From NCBI RefSeq assembly GCF_009901585.1, contig NZ_WXYO01000001.1, positions 778,720 to 842,719 of the forward strand: a stretch of DNA of 64,000 nucleotides, read 5' to 3'. This stretch comes from Poritiphilus flavus. GTDB lineage: Bacteria > Bacteroidota > Bacteroidia > Flavobacteriales > Flavobacteriaceae. Position 1 is the stretch's first letter. Each line of letters begins with the position of its first letter. A program made the position numbers and the translations under genes. The notes beneath the pieces are model-generated. The model ran no database searches, had not been told where the DNA came from, and saw nothing but the letters and a program-made list of their open reading frames with translations. Below are positions 28,503-36,787 of the stretch, in pieces.

Positions 28503-30035
28503 TTAGGCTTTTTGTTCTGTATCAAATAAAAGGCCCAGGTGTTCGCTGTCCGGTTTGCGGTTATGGGTCAGTTTACTGACTAATACATAGGAGAATAAAG
28601 ACATTAGAAAAGCGGGTATAATTTCGTGCACTTCTTCCATGGCTTCATATCGAAAGCGAATCCCAAAACGCCATATGATGTTGGTCAACATCCCTACGAT
28701 CATAGAGACCAGAGCTCCCAGATCTGTTCCCCATTTTAGGTATAGTCCGCCAAAGATAGCCGGGAAAAAACTGGCGGCGAAGACGGCCCCGGCAAAAGCT
28801 GTTAACTCTACTATGCCGGCAATGGGAAATAAGGTAAAAGCGTAAACCAGGACACAGTAAAATGCCATAAACCATTTGGTCCGTGTGATTATTTTCTTTT
28901 CCTGCATAGGTCTCACAACATGCCAAAGGTCTTTCACAAAGGCGGTTCCAATGATAATGATTACCGAAGCCAGGGAAGACATTCCGGCAGCGAACAGTCC
29001 TGCCACACAAATCCCGCTTACCAGTTCATTGTCAAATTTATCCAACATAAAACCGATAACCTCGTCCGTATTCCGGATAAGATAAGTGGCTTCCTCACCG
29101 CTAGCCATGGCGTGAACAAGGGCGCCGAGACCCATTACACAAACCAGGGAGATACCTAAAAAAAAAGGGGTCCATATCATAGCAAAACGCATGCTCTTCG
29201 CATTGTCTATGGAGTAAAAGCGAATGAGGTTTTTGGGTTCGGAGATCTGCTTCATACCTATGGCAAGGCCTATCCCTAGTATGTAAAGAAAGGGTACCAA
29301 TTGCCCAAAACTAACCAGGCCTTCTCCTATGGCGGCACCTGATGCGGTTTTATGATCTGTTTGCCTTAGGGTATCAAAGAGTTCCGTAACCCCACCCACA
29401 TAAATAAATGGGATGGCCAGCATGAGGATTGCTACCCCAAACATAATAATGCCCTGTATGGCATCCGTCCACAAAACACTGTACATACCTCCCCATATGG
29501 TATAAGCGCAGGTGATGAACAGAATGGAAAAAGCCCCGTATTCATAGGGGATGTCCAGTACGGAACTCAGCACATGAGCGCAGCCTTTGGCTATACCCAC
29601 CATATACCAGAGCGTAGCGAAGAGAATTATGGCTGCGGAAAGTACCCTGATGGTTTTTGCCAGCCTGCTTTTATATCTCAGGTGAAAATAATCAGGAATG
29701 GTAAAGGATCTGAGGCGTGCCGACTGAAAACGCATCCTCGGGCCCAGCAGTTGCCAGGAAATAATACAGAAAAAGGTCCAGATAAATCCCATCCAGGCCC
29801 AGGATAGGCCAAATTCAAAGGATTTTCCAGCCTGCCCGATATAGGTGTTTGTACTGGCTGAGGTTGAGAAAAATGCAAGGGAGATCACCCAACCGGGTAT
29901 TTCTCTCTTCGCGATATAGTAGCCCTCTACGTCTTTTGCAGCCTTTTTTTTAAAGTACCAGCCGATAGCCAGGCACCCCAGTATATAAATGAGAATGAGG
30001 AGTAAGGTGAGATAGCGCTCTTTAAAATATTCCAT
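28503..30035 (-). CDS. Sodium:solute symporter (SSS family)
   Basis: 510 residues with about 13 hydrophobic segments. Family features: the early DVEGYYIAKREIPGWVISLAFFSTSASTNTYIGQAG region (sodium-site serines/threonines in TM1), IWGGMYSVLWTDAIQGIIM in TM5 and SGICVAGLFAAGMSSLASVI in TM8. It couples Na+ entry to uptake of a sugar, organic acid, amino acid or vitamin; the substrate is not readable. Its gene starts 2 bases after the stop of a 39-residue membrane protein, which itself follows an acyl-CoA synthetase, suggesting uptake of a compound that the ligase or the sugar enzymes then process. Confidence 0.93.
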   Translation of the reverse strand: MEYFKERYLTLLLILIYILGCLAIGWYFKKKAAKDVEGYYIAKREIPGWVISLAFFSTSASTNTYIGQAGKSFEFGLSWAWMGFIWTFFCIISWQLLGPRMRFQSARLRSFTIPDYFHLRYKSRLAKTIRVLSAAIILFATLWYMVGIAKGCAHVLSSVLDIPYEYGAFSILFITCAYTIWGGMYSVLWTDAIQGIIMFGVAILMLAIPFIYVGGVTELFDTLRQTDHKTASGAAIGEGLVSFGQLVPFLYILGIGLAIGMKQISEPKNLIRFYSIDNAKSMRFAMIWTPFFLGISLVCVMGLGALVHAMASGEEATYLIRNTDEVIGFMLDKFDNELVSGICVAGLFAAGMSSLASVIIIIGTAFVKDLWHVVRPMQEKKIITRTKWFMAFYCVLVYAFTLFPIAGIVELTAFAGAVFAASFFPAIFGGLYLKWGTDLGALVSMIVGMLTNIIWRFGIRFRYEAMEEVHEIIPAFLMSLFSYVLVSKLTHNRKPDSEHLGLLFDTEQKA

Positions 30036-30037
30036 AT

Positions 30038-30157
30038 TTATTCAGCACCTTGATCTTTCTCCTCATTGAGATAGATCTTCCGTTTAAGTACCAGCCAGGC
30101 GTTGATGAAGATCAATACAAGGATCCCGAGATAGGGAAAAAAAGTTAGAAAATCCAT
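30038..30157 (-). CDS. 39-residue single-helix membrane protein, possible symporter accessory subunit
   Basis: ATG at 30157 (1 base after the acyl-CoA synthetase stop), TAA at 30038-30040, 2 bases before the symporter ATG. Translation: MDFLTFFPYLGILVLIFINAW, then LVLKRKIYLNEEKDQGAE. One strong helix of ~20 residues is followed by a positive KRK stop-transfer and an acidic tail, predicting N-out/C-in topology. The tight placement on both sides supports it being real. Other SSS transporters have small partners (for example YjcH beside ActP, YhdT beside PanF), but this one does not resemble them by eye. Confidence 0.75.
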   Translation of the reverse strand: MDFLTFFPYLGILVLIFINAWLVLKRKIYLNEEKDQGAE

Positions 30158-30158
30158 A

Positions 30159-31637
30159 TTAGAAAAATTGCTTTACAGCTTGTTTGGTAACTTTCCCCAG
30201 AACGTTCCTCGGGAGTTCTTCCCGGACCACATACTTTCGGGGTAACTGATATCCCGGAAGTTCTCCTTTTAGCCATTCGGTTATGGCATCGGTATCTACT
30301 GAGGGTTTTGTGCTTATCAAACATGCCGCTATCACTTCTCCCCATTCTTCATCAGGCAGGCCTACCACTGCGCAATCCTCAATTTCCTCATGCCGTCTTA
30401 GCACATCCTCAATCTGAAGAGCGGAGATCTTATATCCGCCAGATTTGATGATATCCACACTATTACGCCCGAGAATTTTGTATATACCATCATTGAATTC
30501 CGCCATATCTCCTGTTTTAAACCAGCCATCTTCGGTAAAAGCCTCTTTTGTGGCCTGTTCCTTTCTCCAGTAAGCTTTAAAAACACAAGGGCCTTTTACC
30601 TGGATCTCTCCGGGACTTCCGGAAGGGATTTCCTTCCCATTTGCATCAACAAGGCGTATTTCCACCCCGGGTAAAGGCTTACCTACATAACCGGGCCTGC
30701 GTTCGCCCCTATAGCTGTTAGAAAGGGCCATCCCGATCTCGGTCATCCCATAGCGTTCCAAGAGCACATGTCCTGTAATTGCCTGCCATTTTTCTAGCAC
30801 CGGAACCGGAAGTGCGGCCGAACCAGAAACCATCAACCGTAAGTCTGAAACGGCCTTTGAAAGTTGCTTTTGTTCTTCTTCCGATGCCTTATCCCAATAA
30901 GAGATAAGTTTAAAATAGATCGTGGGCACGGCCATAAAAAGAGATAACCTTCCCGATGCCATGATATCCCAGACCTTATTTGCATCGAATTTTGGCAGAA
31001 ACTCGCAACAAGCGCCAACCCAAAGCGCACAGCTCATAACGTTTATGATCCCGTGAACGTGGTGCAAGGGGAGTACGTTGAGGATATGATCATCCATTTC
31101 CCACTCCCAGGCATCTACCAAGGTTTTGATTTGGGACGAAATGTTATTATGGGTAGTTACCACCCCTTTTGGCTTGCTGGTGGTACCGCTGGTATAAAGG
31201 ATCATGGCGTTACGCCCCGGGTTTATTTCAGGTAATGCGCCTCCAGATCCGCTTAAAACACTATCCAGATGAAGCAGTTTAACTGCTGTAGACTCTTGCA
31301 GTGGCTGAAGGAATTCGTAATAATTATCATGGGCGATAACGTATTCCGCCTCTGTGTCTTCCAGAACGTATTGGATTGAAGGCAAGGGGTGTAATACACA
31401 GAGCGGAACAGCTATGCCACCTGCATTCCAGATGCCCCACTGGACTACCGTATATTCCGGGGAAGGTGGTATGAGAAATGCGATTCTGGATTCATAAAGG
31501 TCTGCTCTTCCATTCAGTAGCTGAGATGCTACAATGTGTGCGGTATCCAGAAGTTCACCATAGGAAAGGGAGCTGCTATCGGAGCGCAATGCGGTGCGTT
31601 CCTTAAAATTGTCAGCCCTTTCTAGTAATGGTATCAT
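30159..31637 (-). CDS. Acyl-CoA synthetase (AMP-forming, MatB/ACSF3-like)
   Basis: 492 residues. Class I adenylate-forming marks: P-loop ILYTSGTTSKPKGVVTTH, the A5 motif LLERYGMTEIGMAL, A7 WFKTGDMAEF, A8 GRNSVDIIKSGGYKISALQIEDVL, and a late catalytic lysine in PRNVLGKVTKQAV. It activates a carboxylic acid with ATP and joins it to coenzyme A. Its compact length and no lipid-like extensions suggest a short or dicarboxylic acid (malonyl-CoA synthetase-like) rather than a long fatty acid; that is inference. It follows a Gfo/Idh gene by 5 bases and precedes the microprotein and symporter. Confidence 0.9.
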   Translation of the reverse strand: MIPLLERADNFKERTALRSDSSSLSYGELLDTAHIVASQLLNGRADLYESRIAFLIPPSPEYTVVQWGIWNAGGIAVPLCVLHPLPSIQYVLEDTEAEYVIAHDNYYEFLQPLQESTAVKLLHLDSVLSGSGGALPEINPGRNAMILYTSGTTSKPKGVVTTHNNISSQIKTLVDAWEWEMDDHILNVLPLHHVHGIINVMSCALWVGACCEFLPKFDANKVWDIMASGRLSLFMAVPTIYFKLISYWDKASEEEQKQLSKAVSDLRLMVSGSAALPVPVLEKWQAITGHVLLERYGMTEIGMALSNSYRGERRPGYVGKPLPGVEIRLVDANGKEIPSGSPGEIQVKGPCVFKAYWRKEQATKEAFTEDGWFKTGDMAEFNDGIYKILGRNSVDIIKSGGYKISALQIEDVLRRHEEIEDCAVVGLPDEEWGEVIAACLISTKPSVDTDAITEWLKGELPGYQLPRKYVVREELPRNVLGKVTKQAVKQFF

Positions 31638-31642
31638 AGAAC

Positions 31643-32704
31643 CTAAAGGATGACGGTTTTGTTCGTTTTGAAGGATTCGTCTGCAGCCAGCACGATTTTA
31701 AGGCTGTTAACGGCATCATTGAGATGATTGGTAAGATCCAGGTCTTCTGAAATTGCCTTTAAAAAATATTGTTGTTCCAAAAGGCATAAACCATCGTGAT
31801 CCGGTTCATCAGAGGTGTTGATAAGTTCATCATTGTACTTGAAATTACCCTCCTGGTCCAATTCGCTGTGATGCAATAACAGGCCTCCGGTTTTGGTGTG
31901 GCCTTCAATATCGTCTGAATCCCCTTTGGCATCTTCAGCAATGGAAACACAGCCTTTGGGGCCCATAACGTCCTTAATAAAAAAAGAAGTCTCACTGATC
32001 ATGGGTCCCCAGGCGGCTTCGTACCAACCAACGGAACCGTCTTCAAAACGCACCTGCAGTTGTCCGTAATTGTACATTTCCTCAGCTATCTCATCGGAAA
32101 GCCGGGCACCTATAGCGCTTACACTGACCGGGTTGGAACGGGTCATCAAACACATAATATCCACGTAGTGAACACCACAGTCTACTATAGGAGACATGGA
32201 ATTCATTAACTGCTTATGGGTGTACCATTGTCCGCCGGAACTTTGCTGGTTGAGATTCATCCGCATAACCAGGGGTTTGCCCAGGCCCTGGGCAACTTCA
32301 ACAAATTTAGCCCAGGCAGGATGTACCCTTAGAATGTACCCAACGACCATTTTTTTCCCTTTTTCCATGGACAGATCTACCAGGCTCTGGGCGTCTTCCA
32401 CGGTAAGGGCAAGTGGTTTTTCCACAAAAACATGCGCACCGGCTTCCAGGCTTTTTCTGATATAAGTTGCATGGGTATCCGGATAAGTATTGATGGAAAC
32501 TGCATCGGGTTTCGCTTCGGCAAGGGCGGTATCGAAGTCCTGAAAAGTGGGCTGCCCACCGAGTTCCTTGGAAAGTCGCTCCCTGCTTTCTGGTTTACGA
32601 CTGACGAGCCCGGCAATCTCAAAGCCATCCAATTGATGATAAGCCCGGGCATGACTGGTCCCCATGTTTCCACACCCCACTACTAAAACGCGTATTTTTT
32701 TCAT
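31643..32704 (-). CDS. Gfo/Idh/MocA-family NAD(P)-dependent oxidoreductase
   Basis: 353 residues. The N-terminal Rossmann fold begins with VLVVGCGNMGTSHARAY, followed by the family's EKPLA motif (VFVEKPLALT) with its catalytic lysine, and a C-terminal alpha/beta substrate domain that includes VDCGVHYVDIMCLM, where the H/D pair usually contacts the sugar. The enzymes oxidise or reduce hydroxyls of sugars, inositols or glycosides. It heads the operon with the acyl-CoA synthetase, microprotein and symporter. The substrate is unknown. Confidence 0.92.
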   Translation of the reverse strand: MKKIRVLVVGCGNMGTSHARAYHQLDGFEIAGLVSRKPESRERLSKELGGQPTFQDFDTALAEAKPDAVSINTYPDTHATYIRKSLEAGAHVFVEKPLALTVEDAQSLVDLSMEKGKKMVVGYILRVHPAWAKFVEVAQGLGKPLVMRMNLNQQSSGGQWYTHKQLMNSMSPIVDCGVHYVDIMCLMTRSNPVSVSAIGARLSDEIAEEMYNYGQLQVRFEDGSVGWYEAAWGPMISETSFFIKDVMGPKGCVSIAEDAKGDSDDIEGHTKTGGLLLHHSELDQEGNFKYNDELINTSDEPDHDGLCLLEQQYFLKAISEDLDLTNHLNDAVNSLKIVLAADESFKTNKTVIL

Positions 32705-32784
32705 TTTATAAAGTTCTTATTCAGCTGGTTTACTGATTGCTATAATGTTATAAGTTCACTTTTTACCTATGCTCAATTCAGCGG

Positions 32785-33306
32785 TCAACCAAGTCGGGCC
32801 AATACCTTGTTCGCCTTGGATGCTACAGATTTTCGCTTGTCCTTTTTGAGGCGATTAAGATGAGGTAACACGAAACTTTTGAGTTTTTCCTCCCCTTCGG
32901 CCCATTGACCCAGGGTCTCCATAGTCATATTCAATACGATCCAGTCATCCTGGCTGGCGATATTTCGCTTCAGAAGCCCTGTTGCCTTCTTTTTTTGGGA
33001 ATCGTTGAGTTCTTTTTCCAGCATTAAGAACAACTGTGCAAGCGTCCATTGGGTAGAAGCCTGGTCTATAAGGGCGATTTCATCCAGAAAACGGTCAATA
33101 TAAGGAACTAATAACGATTTATTCGCCTTACAAATGCGTTTCATGGCGTTGGAAACCCTTAGGCGAACCACTTTATCTTTACTAAAGTAGGTATTGAAGA
33201 GCAAATCGAACTTTGAAGGATCTGCCAAAATCATTTCAACAACCTGAACGGTATTGCCCAGGGAATTCGGATGTCCTCCACTTAACAGATGCTCTATTTC
33301 TTCCAT
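32785..33306 (-). CDS. HEAT/ARM-repeat-like protein of unknown function
   Basis: 173 residues, entirely helical by composition, with alternating amphipathic helices reminiscent of HEAT repeats (VVRLRVSNAMKRICKANKSLL, STQWTLAQLFLMLEKEL, DDWIVLNMTMETLGQW). No signal peptide and no catalytic motif. It is 80 bases upstream of the Gfo/Idh gene on the same strand and may or may not share its transcript. The role is probably protein binding, but no partner can be named. Confidence 0.8.
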   Translation of the reverse strand: MEEIEHLLSGGHPNSLGNTVQVVEMILADPSKFDLLFNTYFSKDKVVRLRVSNAMKRICKANKSLLVPYIDRFLDEIALIDQASTQWTLAQLFLMLEKELNDSQKKKATGLLKRNIASQDDWIVLNMTMETLGQWAEGEEKLKSFVLPHLNRLKKDKRKSVASKANKVLARLG

Positions 33307-33328
33307 GGGGTTTTAGGCCTAAGGATAT

Positions 33329-33336
33329 CAAAGCTA
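33329..33336 (-). promoter_or_regulatory. Candidate -7 box for the HEAT-like gene
   Basis: On the minus strand this reads TAGCTTTG (TAnnTTTG) about 22 bases before the ATG at 33306. No TTG lies at the ideal -33 distance. It is in the short space divergent from the sulfatase gene. Confidence 0.35.
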
Positions 33337-33402
33337 CAAAATATAGGTTTCGCCTAATAGGGCTTAAGACAAATTATTATCTTGTAGATCATTCACTTAG
33401 AA

Positions 33403-34935
33403 ATGCGTCCTCTAATACAATTTAAGTTGTTCTTCCTTGCCTTCTTGCTCTTTCTTGCCGCAGATCTGGCTGAAAGCGAACCTGCACCAAAAAATCAGGA
33501 ACCAGTAAATATTGTGTTTATGATCGCGGATGACTGGTCTTATCCGCATGCAGGCGTCTATGGTGATGAGGTGGTGCGTACTCCTACGTTCGACAAGCTG
33601 GCCAGGGAAGGGGTATTATTTGAGAATGCCTTTTGCGCGGCACCCTCCTGCTCGCCTTCCAGAGCGGCTATCCTTAGCGGAAGATATCCTCATCAGCTGG
33701 AAGATGCGGGCAATCTTTGGTCCATCATTTCCAACAGGCACCCAAACTGGGTAAGCAGGCTTCAGCAGGCAGGCTACCATACCGGTAAGAGTCGGAAAGG
33801 ATGGGGTCCCGGAGATTATGAAAGAGGAGGATATGAACACAATCCTGCGGGAAAAGACTATACGGATATTGATGCATTCCTAAAAGAAAGGTCCCCGGGA
33901 CAACCCTTTTGTTACTGGTTTGGAAGTAACGACCCGCATAGGGATTACGATACCAATTCCGGCATTAAGACCGGCATGGATCCTATGGCGGTTGAGGTGC
34001 CAGGCTTTTTGCCTGACCTGAAATGTGTTCGAAATGATATTTTGGATTATTATTTCGAGGTGGAACGCTTTGACCGGGAATGCGGTAACATCATCAATTC
34101 CTTAAAGGAAAAAGGGCTATTGGACAATACGATGGTGGTCATGACCAGCGACAACGGCATGCCCTTTCCCAGGGCAAAGGCTAATCTCTATGACTACGGC
34201 ACCAGAATGCCTCTGGTCATCTACTGGAAGGGCAAGGTGATTTCAGGAATCAAAGTAGCGTCCATGGTAAATCTTATAGATCTGGCACCTACCTTCCTGG
34301 AAGCGGCCGGGCTTGAAATACCAGATGAGATCTCTGGCCGGAGTCTACTTTCAGAGATGGCCGGCAAGACCTCTTCAAAACAAAGGGATACGGTTTTCCT
34401 GGAAAGGGAAAGGCACGCCAACGTCAGAAAGGGAAACCAGAGCTACCCATGTCGGGCAGTCAGAACAAAAGATTATTTGTATATCCGAAATTTTGAACCT
34501 GACCGATGGCCGGCTGGCGATCCGGAAACCTTTCAATCTGTCGGGCAGTTTGGAGATATTGACAATTCGATTTCCAAATTTCTGATAATGCGGGCAGGCG
34601 CCTCAGGAAAGGGGGATTATTATAATCTGGCCTTTGGCAAAAGACCCGGGGAGGAGTTATACATACTCTCAGAAGACCCCTATAATCTCAGGAATATGGC
34701 AGCGAAACCAGAGTATGAGGCAATTGTAAAAAAATTGAGATCATCTCTGGTGCATTGGATGCGGACCACCGCAGATAGGCGTTTGGAAGATCCTCAAACT
34801 ACTTTTTGGGATGAGGTGGAATACACGCCGGATTACCAGTTTGAAAATTTTGACCTGCAAAAAGAGATCTCCGAATACCGAATGCTAAAAAAGAAAGGCA
34901 GCAATTCCTACGAAGCGATTCCCTGTATGGAATAA
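33403..34935 (+). CDS. Secreted sulfatase (formylglycine-dependent)
   Basis: 510 residues with an N-terminal signal peptide (~1-24). Metal-binding D43/D44 (IADDWSYPHAG) and the Cys-type sulfatase signature C83-S-P-S-R with SGRYPHQ are intact, so C83 is the residue matured to formylglycine; a later TSDNGMPFPR supplies the third metal aspartate. The layout resembles heparan-N-sulfatase/arylsulfatase-type S1 enzymes, which remove sulfate from sulfated sugars; the exact substrate is unknown. It is the only + strand gene amid two minus-strand sugar operons, diverging from the HEAT-like gene and converging (8-base gap) on the kinase gene. An anaerobic or FGE-type maturase must be encoded elsewhere. 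Confidence 0.93.
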   Translation: MRPLIQFKLFFLAFLLFLAADLAESEPAPKNQEPVNIVFMIADDWSYPHAGVYGDEVVRTPTFDKLAREGVLFENAFCAAPSCSPSRAAILSGRYPHQLEDAGNLWSIISNRHPNWVSRLQQAGYHTGKSRKGWGPGDYERGGYEHNPAGKDYTDIDAFLKERSPGQPFCYWFGSNDPHRDYDTNSGIKTGMDPMAVEVPGFLPDLKCVRNDILDYYFEVERFDRECGNIINSLKEKGLLDNTMVVMTSDNGMPFPRAKANLYDYGTRMPLVIYWKGKVISGIKVASMVNLIDLAPTFLEAAGLEIPDEISGRSLLSEMAGKTSSKQRDTVFLERERHANVRKGNQSYPCRAVRTKDYLYIRNFEPDRWPAGDPETFQSVGQFGDIDNSISKFLIMRAGASGKGDYYNLAFGKRPGEELYILSEDPYNLRNMAAKPEYEAIVKKLRSSLVHWMRTTADRRLEDPQTTFWDEVEYTPDYQFENFDLQKEISEYRMLKKKGSNSYEAIPCME

Positions 34936-34943
34936 ACCTCCTG

Positions 34944-35804
34944 TCAAAAATACTTCTTCAGTATCCCGGCCACCGAATGATAGTACGATCGCCCGAAAAG
35001 ATTGAGATGCACCAGCAGATAGTACAATTGATACAGATCCTGTCTTTGGGCCTGCCCTTCTTTTAAAGCATGTATCTCATGGTATCCCTGGTAAAATTCC
35101 GGACCGAAGCCTCCAAAAAGCCTGCTCATAGCCAGGTCTACTTCACCGTGACCGTAATAGACGGAAGGATCTATCAGATAAGGCACCCCATCTTCGGATA
35201 TTAAATAATTACCACTCCAAAGATCACCGTGGATCAGTACTGGTGAAATGCCCCCAAGCAGTCTCTCCAGGGCGGATCGCATACGGTCTTCAGAAGGTAT
35301 TTCACGCTCAGACAGCAAGTTATGATCTCTTGCCATATTCAATTGGGGCATCAGCCGTTCACCGAGGTAGAAGGCAACCCAGTCTTTTGATTTTTTGTTT
35401 GATTGTGGCAACCTCCCAATAAAGTTGTCCGTATCCCACCCAAAGAATTTAGAAGGGGTGAGATGCAGTTTGGCAAGTTGAGTTCCAAAAAGCCGCATTT
35501 CTGAAGCCTCAGGCCTTTTTGCCTGGATGTATTCCAGGATCAGAAAAGCATATTCGTCAGACAGTCCAAATCCCATGACCTCCGGAGTCGCGACGGTACC
35601 ACTCTCCTTAATAGCCTCCAATCCGGCTCGTTCAGAAGACAGCACTTGATTTCCGTTGTCTCCGGGCATGAGCTTGCAAAAAAAGCGGTTTGTCGCGGTT
35701 TCCAGGCCATACGCTGTAGCAATATCGCCTCCGGAAACGGGGAAAACAGACTTGATCCGGGTGCCGAGCTGAAATTCGAGCTGCTGCCTGAGGTTCGCAT
35801 CCAT
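34944..35804 (-). CDS. Fructosamine-kinase-family (FN3K-like) kinase
   Basis: 286 residues, the usual FN3K-like size. Visible: the ATP-lysine region RFFCKLMPGDNG, catalytic loop VLIHGDLWSGNYL, and metal/hinge segment LIDPSVYYGHGEVDLAMSRLFGGF. FN3K enzymes phosphorylate ketoamines (glycated lysines); bacterial members also act on ribulosamines or unknown sugars. As the last gene of a nine-gene sugar operon (5 bases after the PqqB-like gene) it is the only kinase there, so it might phosphorylate the pathway's own sugar. That is inference. Confidence 0.9.
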   Translation of the reverse strand: MDANLRQQLEFQLGTRIKSVFPVSGGDIATAYGLETATNRFFCKLMPGDNGNQVLSSERAGLEAIKESGTVATPEVMGFGLSDEYAFLILEYIQAKRPEASEMRLFGTQLAKLHLTPSKFFGWDTDNFIGRLPQSNKKSKDWVAFYLGERLMPQLNMARDHNLLSEREIPSEDRMRSALERLLGGISPVLIHGDLWSGNYLISEDGVPYLIDPSVYYGHGEVDLAMSRLFGGFGPEFYQGYHEIHALKEGQAQRQDLYQLYYLLVHLNLFGRSYYHSVAGILKKYF

Positions 35805-35809
35805 CGTGA

Positions 35810-36778
35810 TCAGAGTGTTATTCGTTGTTTGAATTGCGCGATACCGAAGCCATTCTCCATGACCATTTTTGCTTCAGGACTCTCTGAATCTAACAATGGA
35901 TTGGTATGATTAAAGTGGATAAAAAATACCTTTTCTTTTTCCTTTGGTTCCAGTTCTTTAAAAAGATCAAGACTTTCTGATACGAGTGGATGAGGAATCT
36001 CACTGATATCCCTGTGGCCTACCTCTTCAGTACTAAAAAAGGTGGCATCCAGAAAGGCGTAGTCCACCTCAGAGATCAATTTAATGATGTCCTGATCCCA
36101 GCGGCTCCATTTGTCGATATCCGGGATAAAAAGTACGCTTTTCTCCGACCCTTTAATACGATATCCTACGGTTTCCGAATACTCATCCCTATGGGGTACG
36201 GTAAAAGGGGTTACGGAGAGGTTAGGGCCCAATACAATGGTTTCCCGGTCTTGCAGGGCTTGGATTTTGATATTACCCCTGCTAACTAACTGGCTCCAGG
36301 GCCCGTTGTTTTTGAGGAAGTTTTGCATTCTCGGCATGGCAAATACCTTGGCCCCGTTGGTATTGGCTGCTTCCATTCCAAAGAACTGTAGTCCGGAATA
36401 GTGGCCAATATGGGCATGGGTAAGAAAAATACCATTGGGGATCTCGTTCAGAGCAATTGGCGCATCTTCTTTTAGAACTCTTAGTTGCAGCCCGATATCC
36501 GGGGTAGCCTCAAACAAATAGGACTTCCCAAACTCGGGATCCACCAATGCCAGCGAAACCGCCTTTCGGGTTTCATCCGGATCCAAAAAAAGATCTTTAC
36601 AGCAATCGCGCGTGCATCCCAATTGAGGGGAACCAGCATCCTGAACCGTTCCCAAAACCTGAATATAGGGGGAAGCCGTACTGGGTATAAGGGTAAAATG
36701 GGAGTTTTGAACGGTCTTTTCCGTCTTTTCTTTACAGCAAAACAGGCATAAAATAAGTAATAGCTTGAGGAACCTCAT
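35810..36778 (-). CDS. PqqB-like metallo-beta-lactamase-fold lipoprotein
   Basis: 322 residues. A short lipoprotein-type leader (MRFLKLLLILCLFCC, cysteine 14/15) predicts anchoring outside the cytoplasm. The body matches the PqqB branch of the MBL fold: VLGTVQDAGSPQLGCTRDCC (cysteine-rich start), FLTHAHIGHYSGL (metal HxHxGH variant), FIPDIDKWSRW and FFIHFNHTNPLLD. No other PQQ genes are here and the protein is exported, so PQQ synthesis is unlikely; a hydrolase (for example lactonase-like) role is possible. It sits between the SDR (9-base gap) and the kinase gene. Confidence 0.85.
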   Translation of the reverse strand: MRFLKLLLILCLFCCKEKTEKTVQNSHFTLIPSTASPYIQVLGTVQDAGSPQLGCTRDCCKDLFLDPDETRKAVSLALVDPEFGKSYLFEATPDIGLQLRVLKEDAPIALNEIPNGIFLTHAHIGHYSGLQFFGMEAANTNGAKVFAMPRMQNFLKNNGPWSQLVSRGNIKIQALQDRETIVLGPNLSVTPFTVPHRDEYSETVGYRIKGSEKSVLFIPDIDKWSRWDQDIIKLISEVDYAFLDATFFSTEEVGHRDISEIPHPLVSESLDLFKELEPKEKEKVFFIHFNHTNPLLDSESPEAKMVMENGFGIAQFKQRITL

Positions 36779-36787
36779 CTCCGATAT

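Noticed and set aside
35810..36778. Calling the MBL-fold lipoprotein pqqB
   Set aside because: No PQQ genes nearby and a lipoprotein leader; similarity is only to the fold branch.
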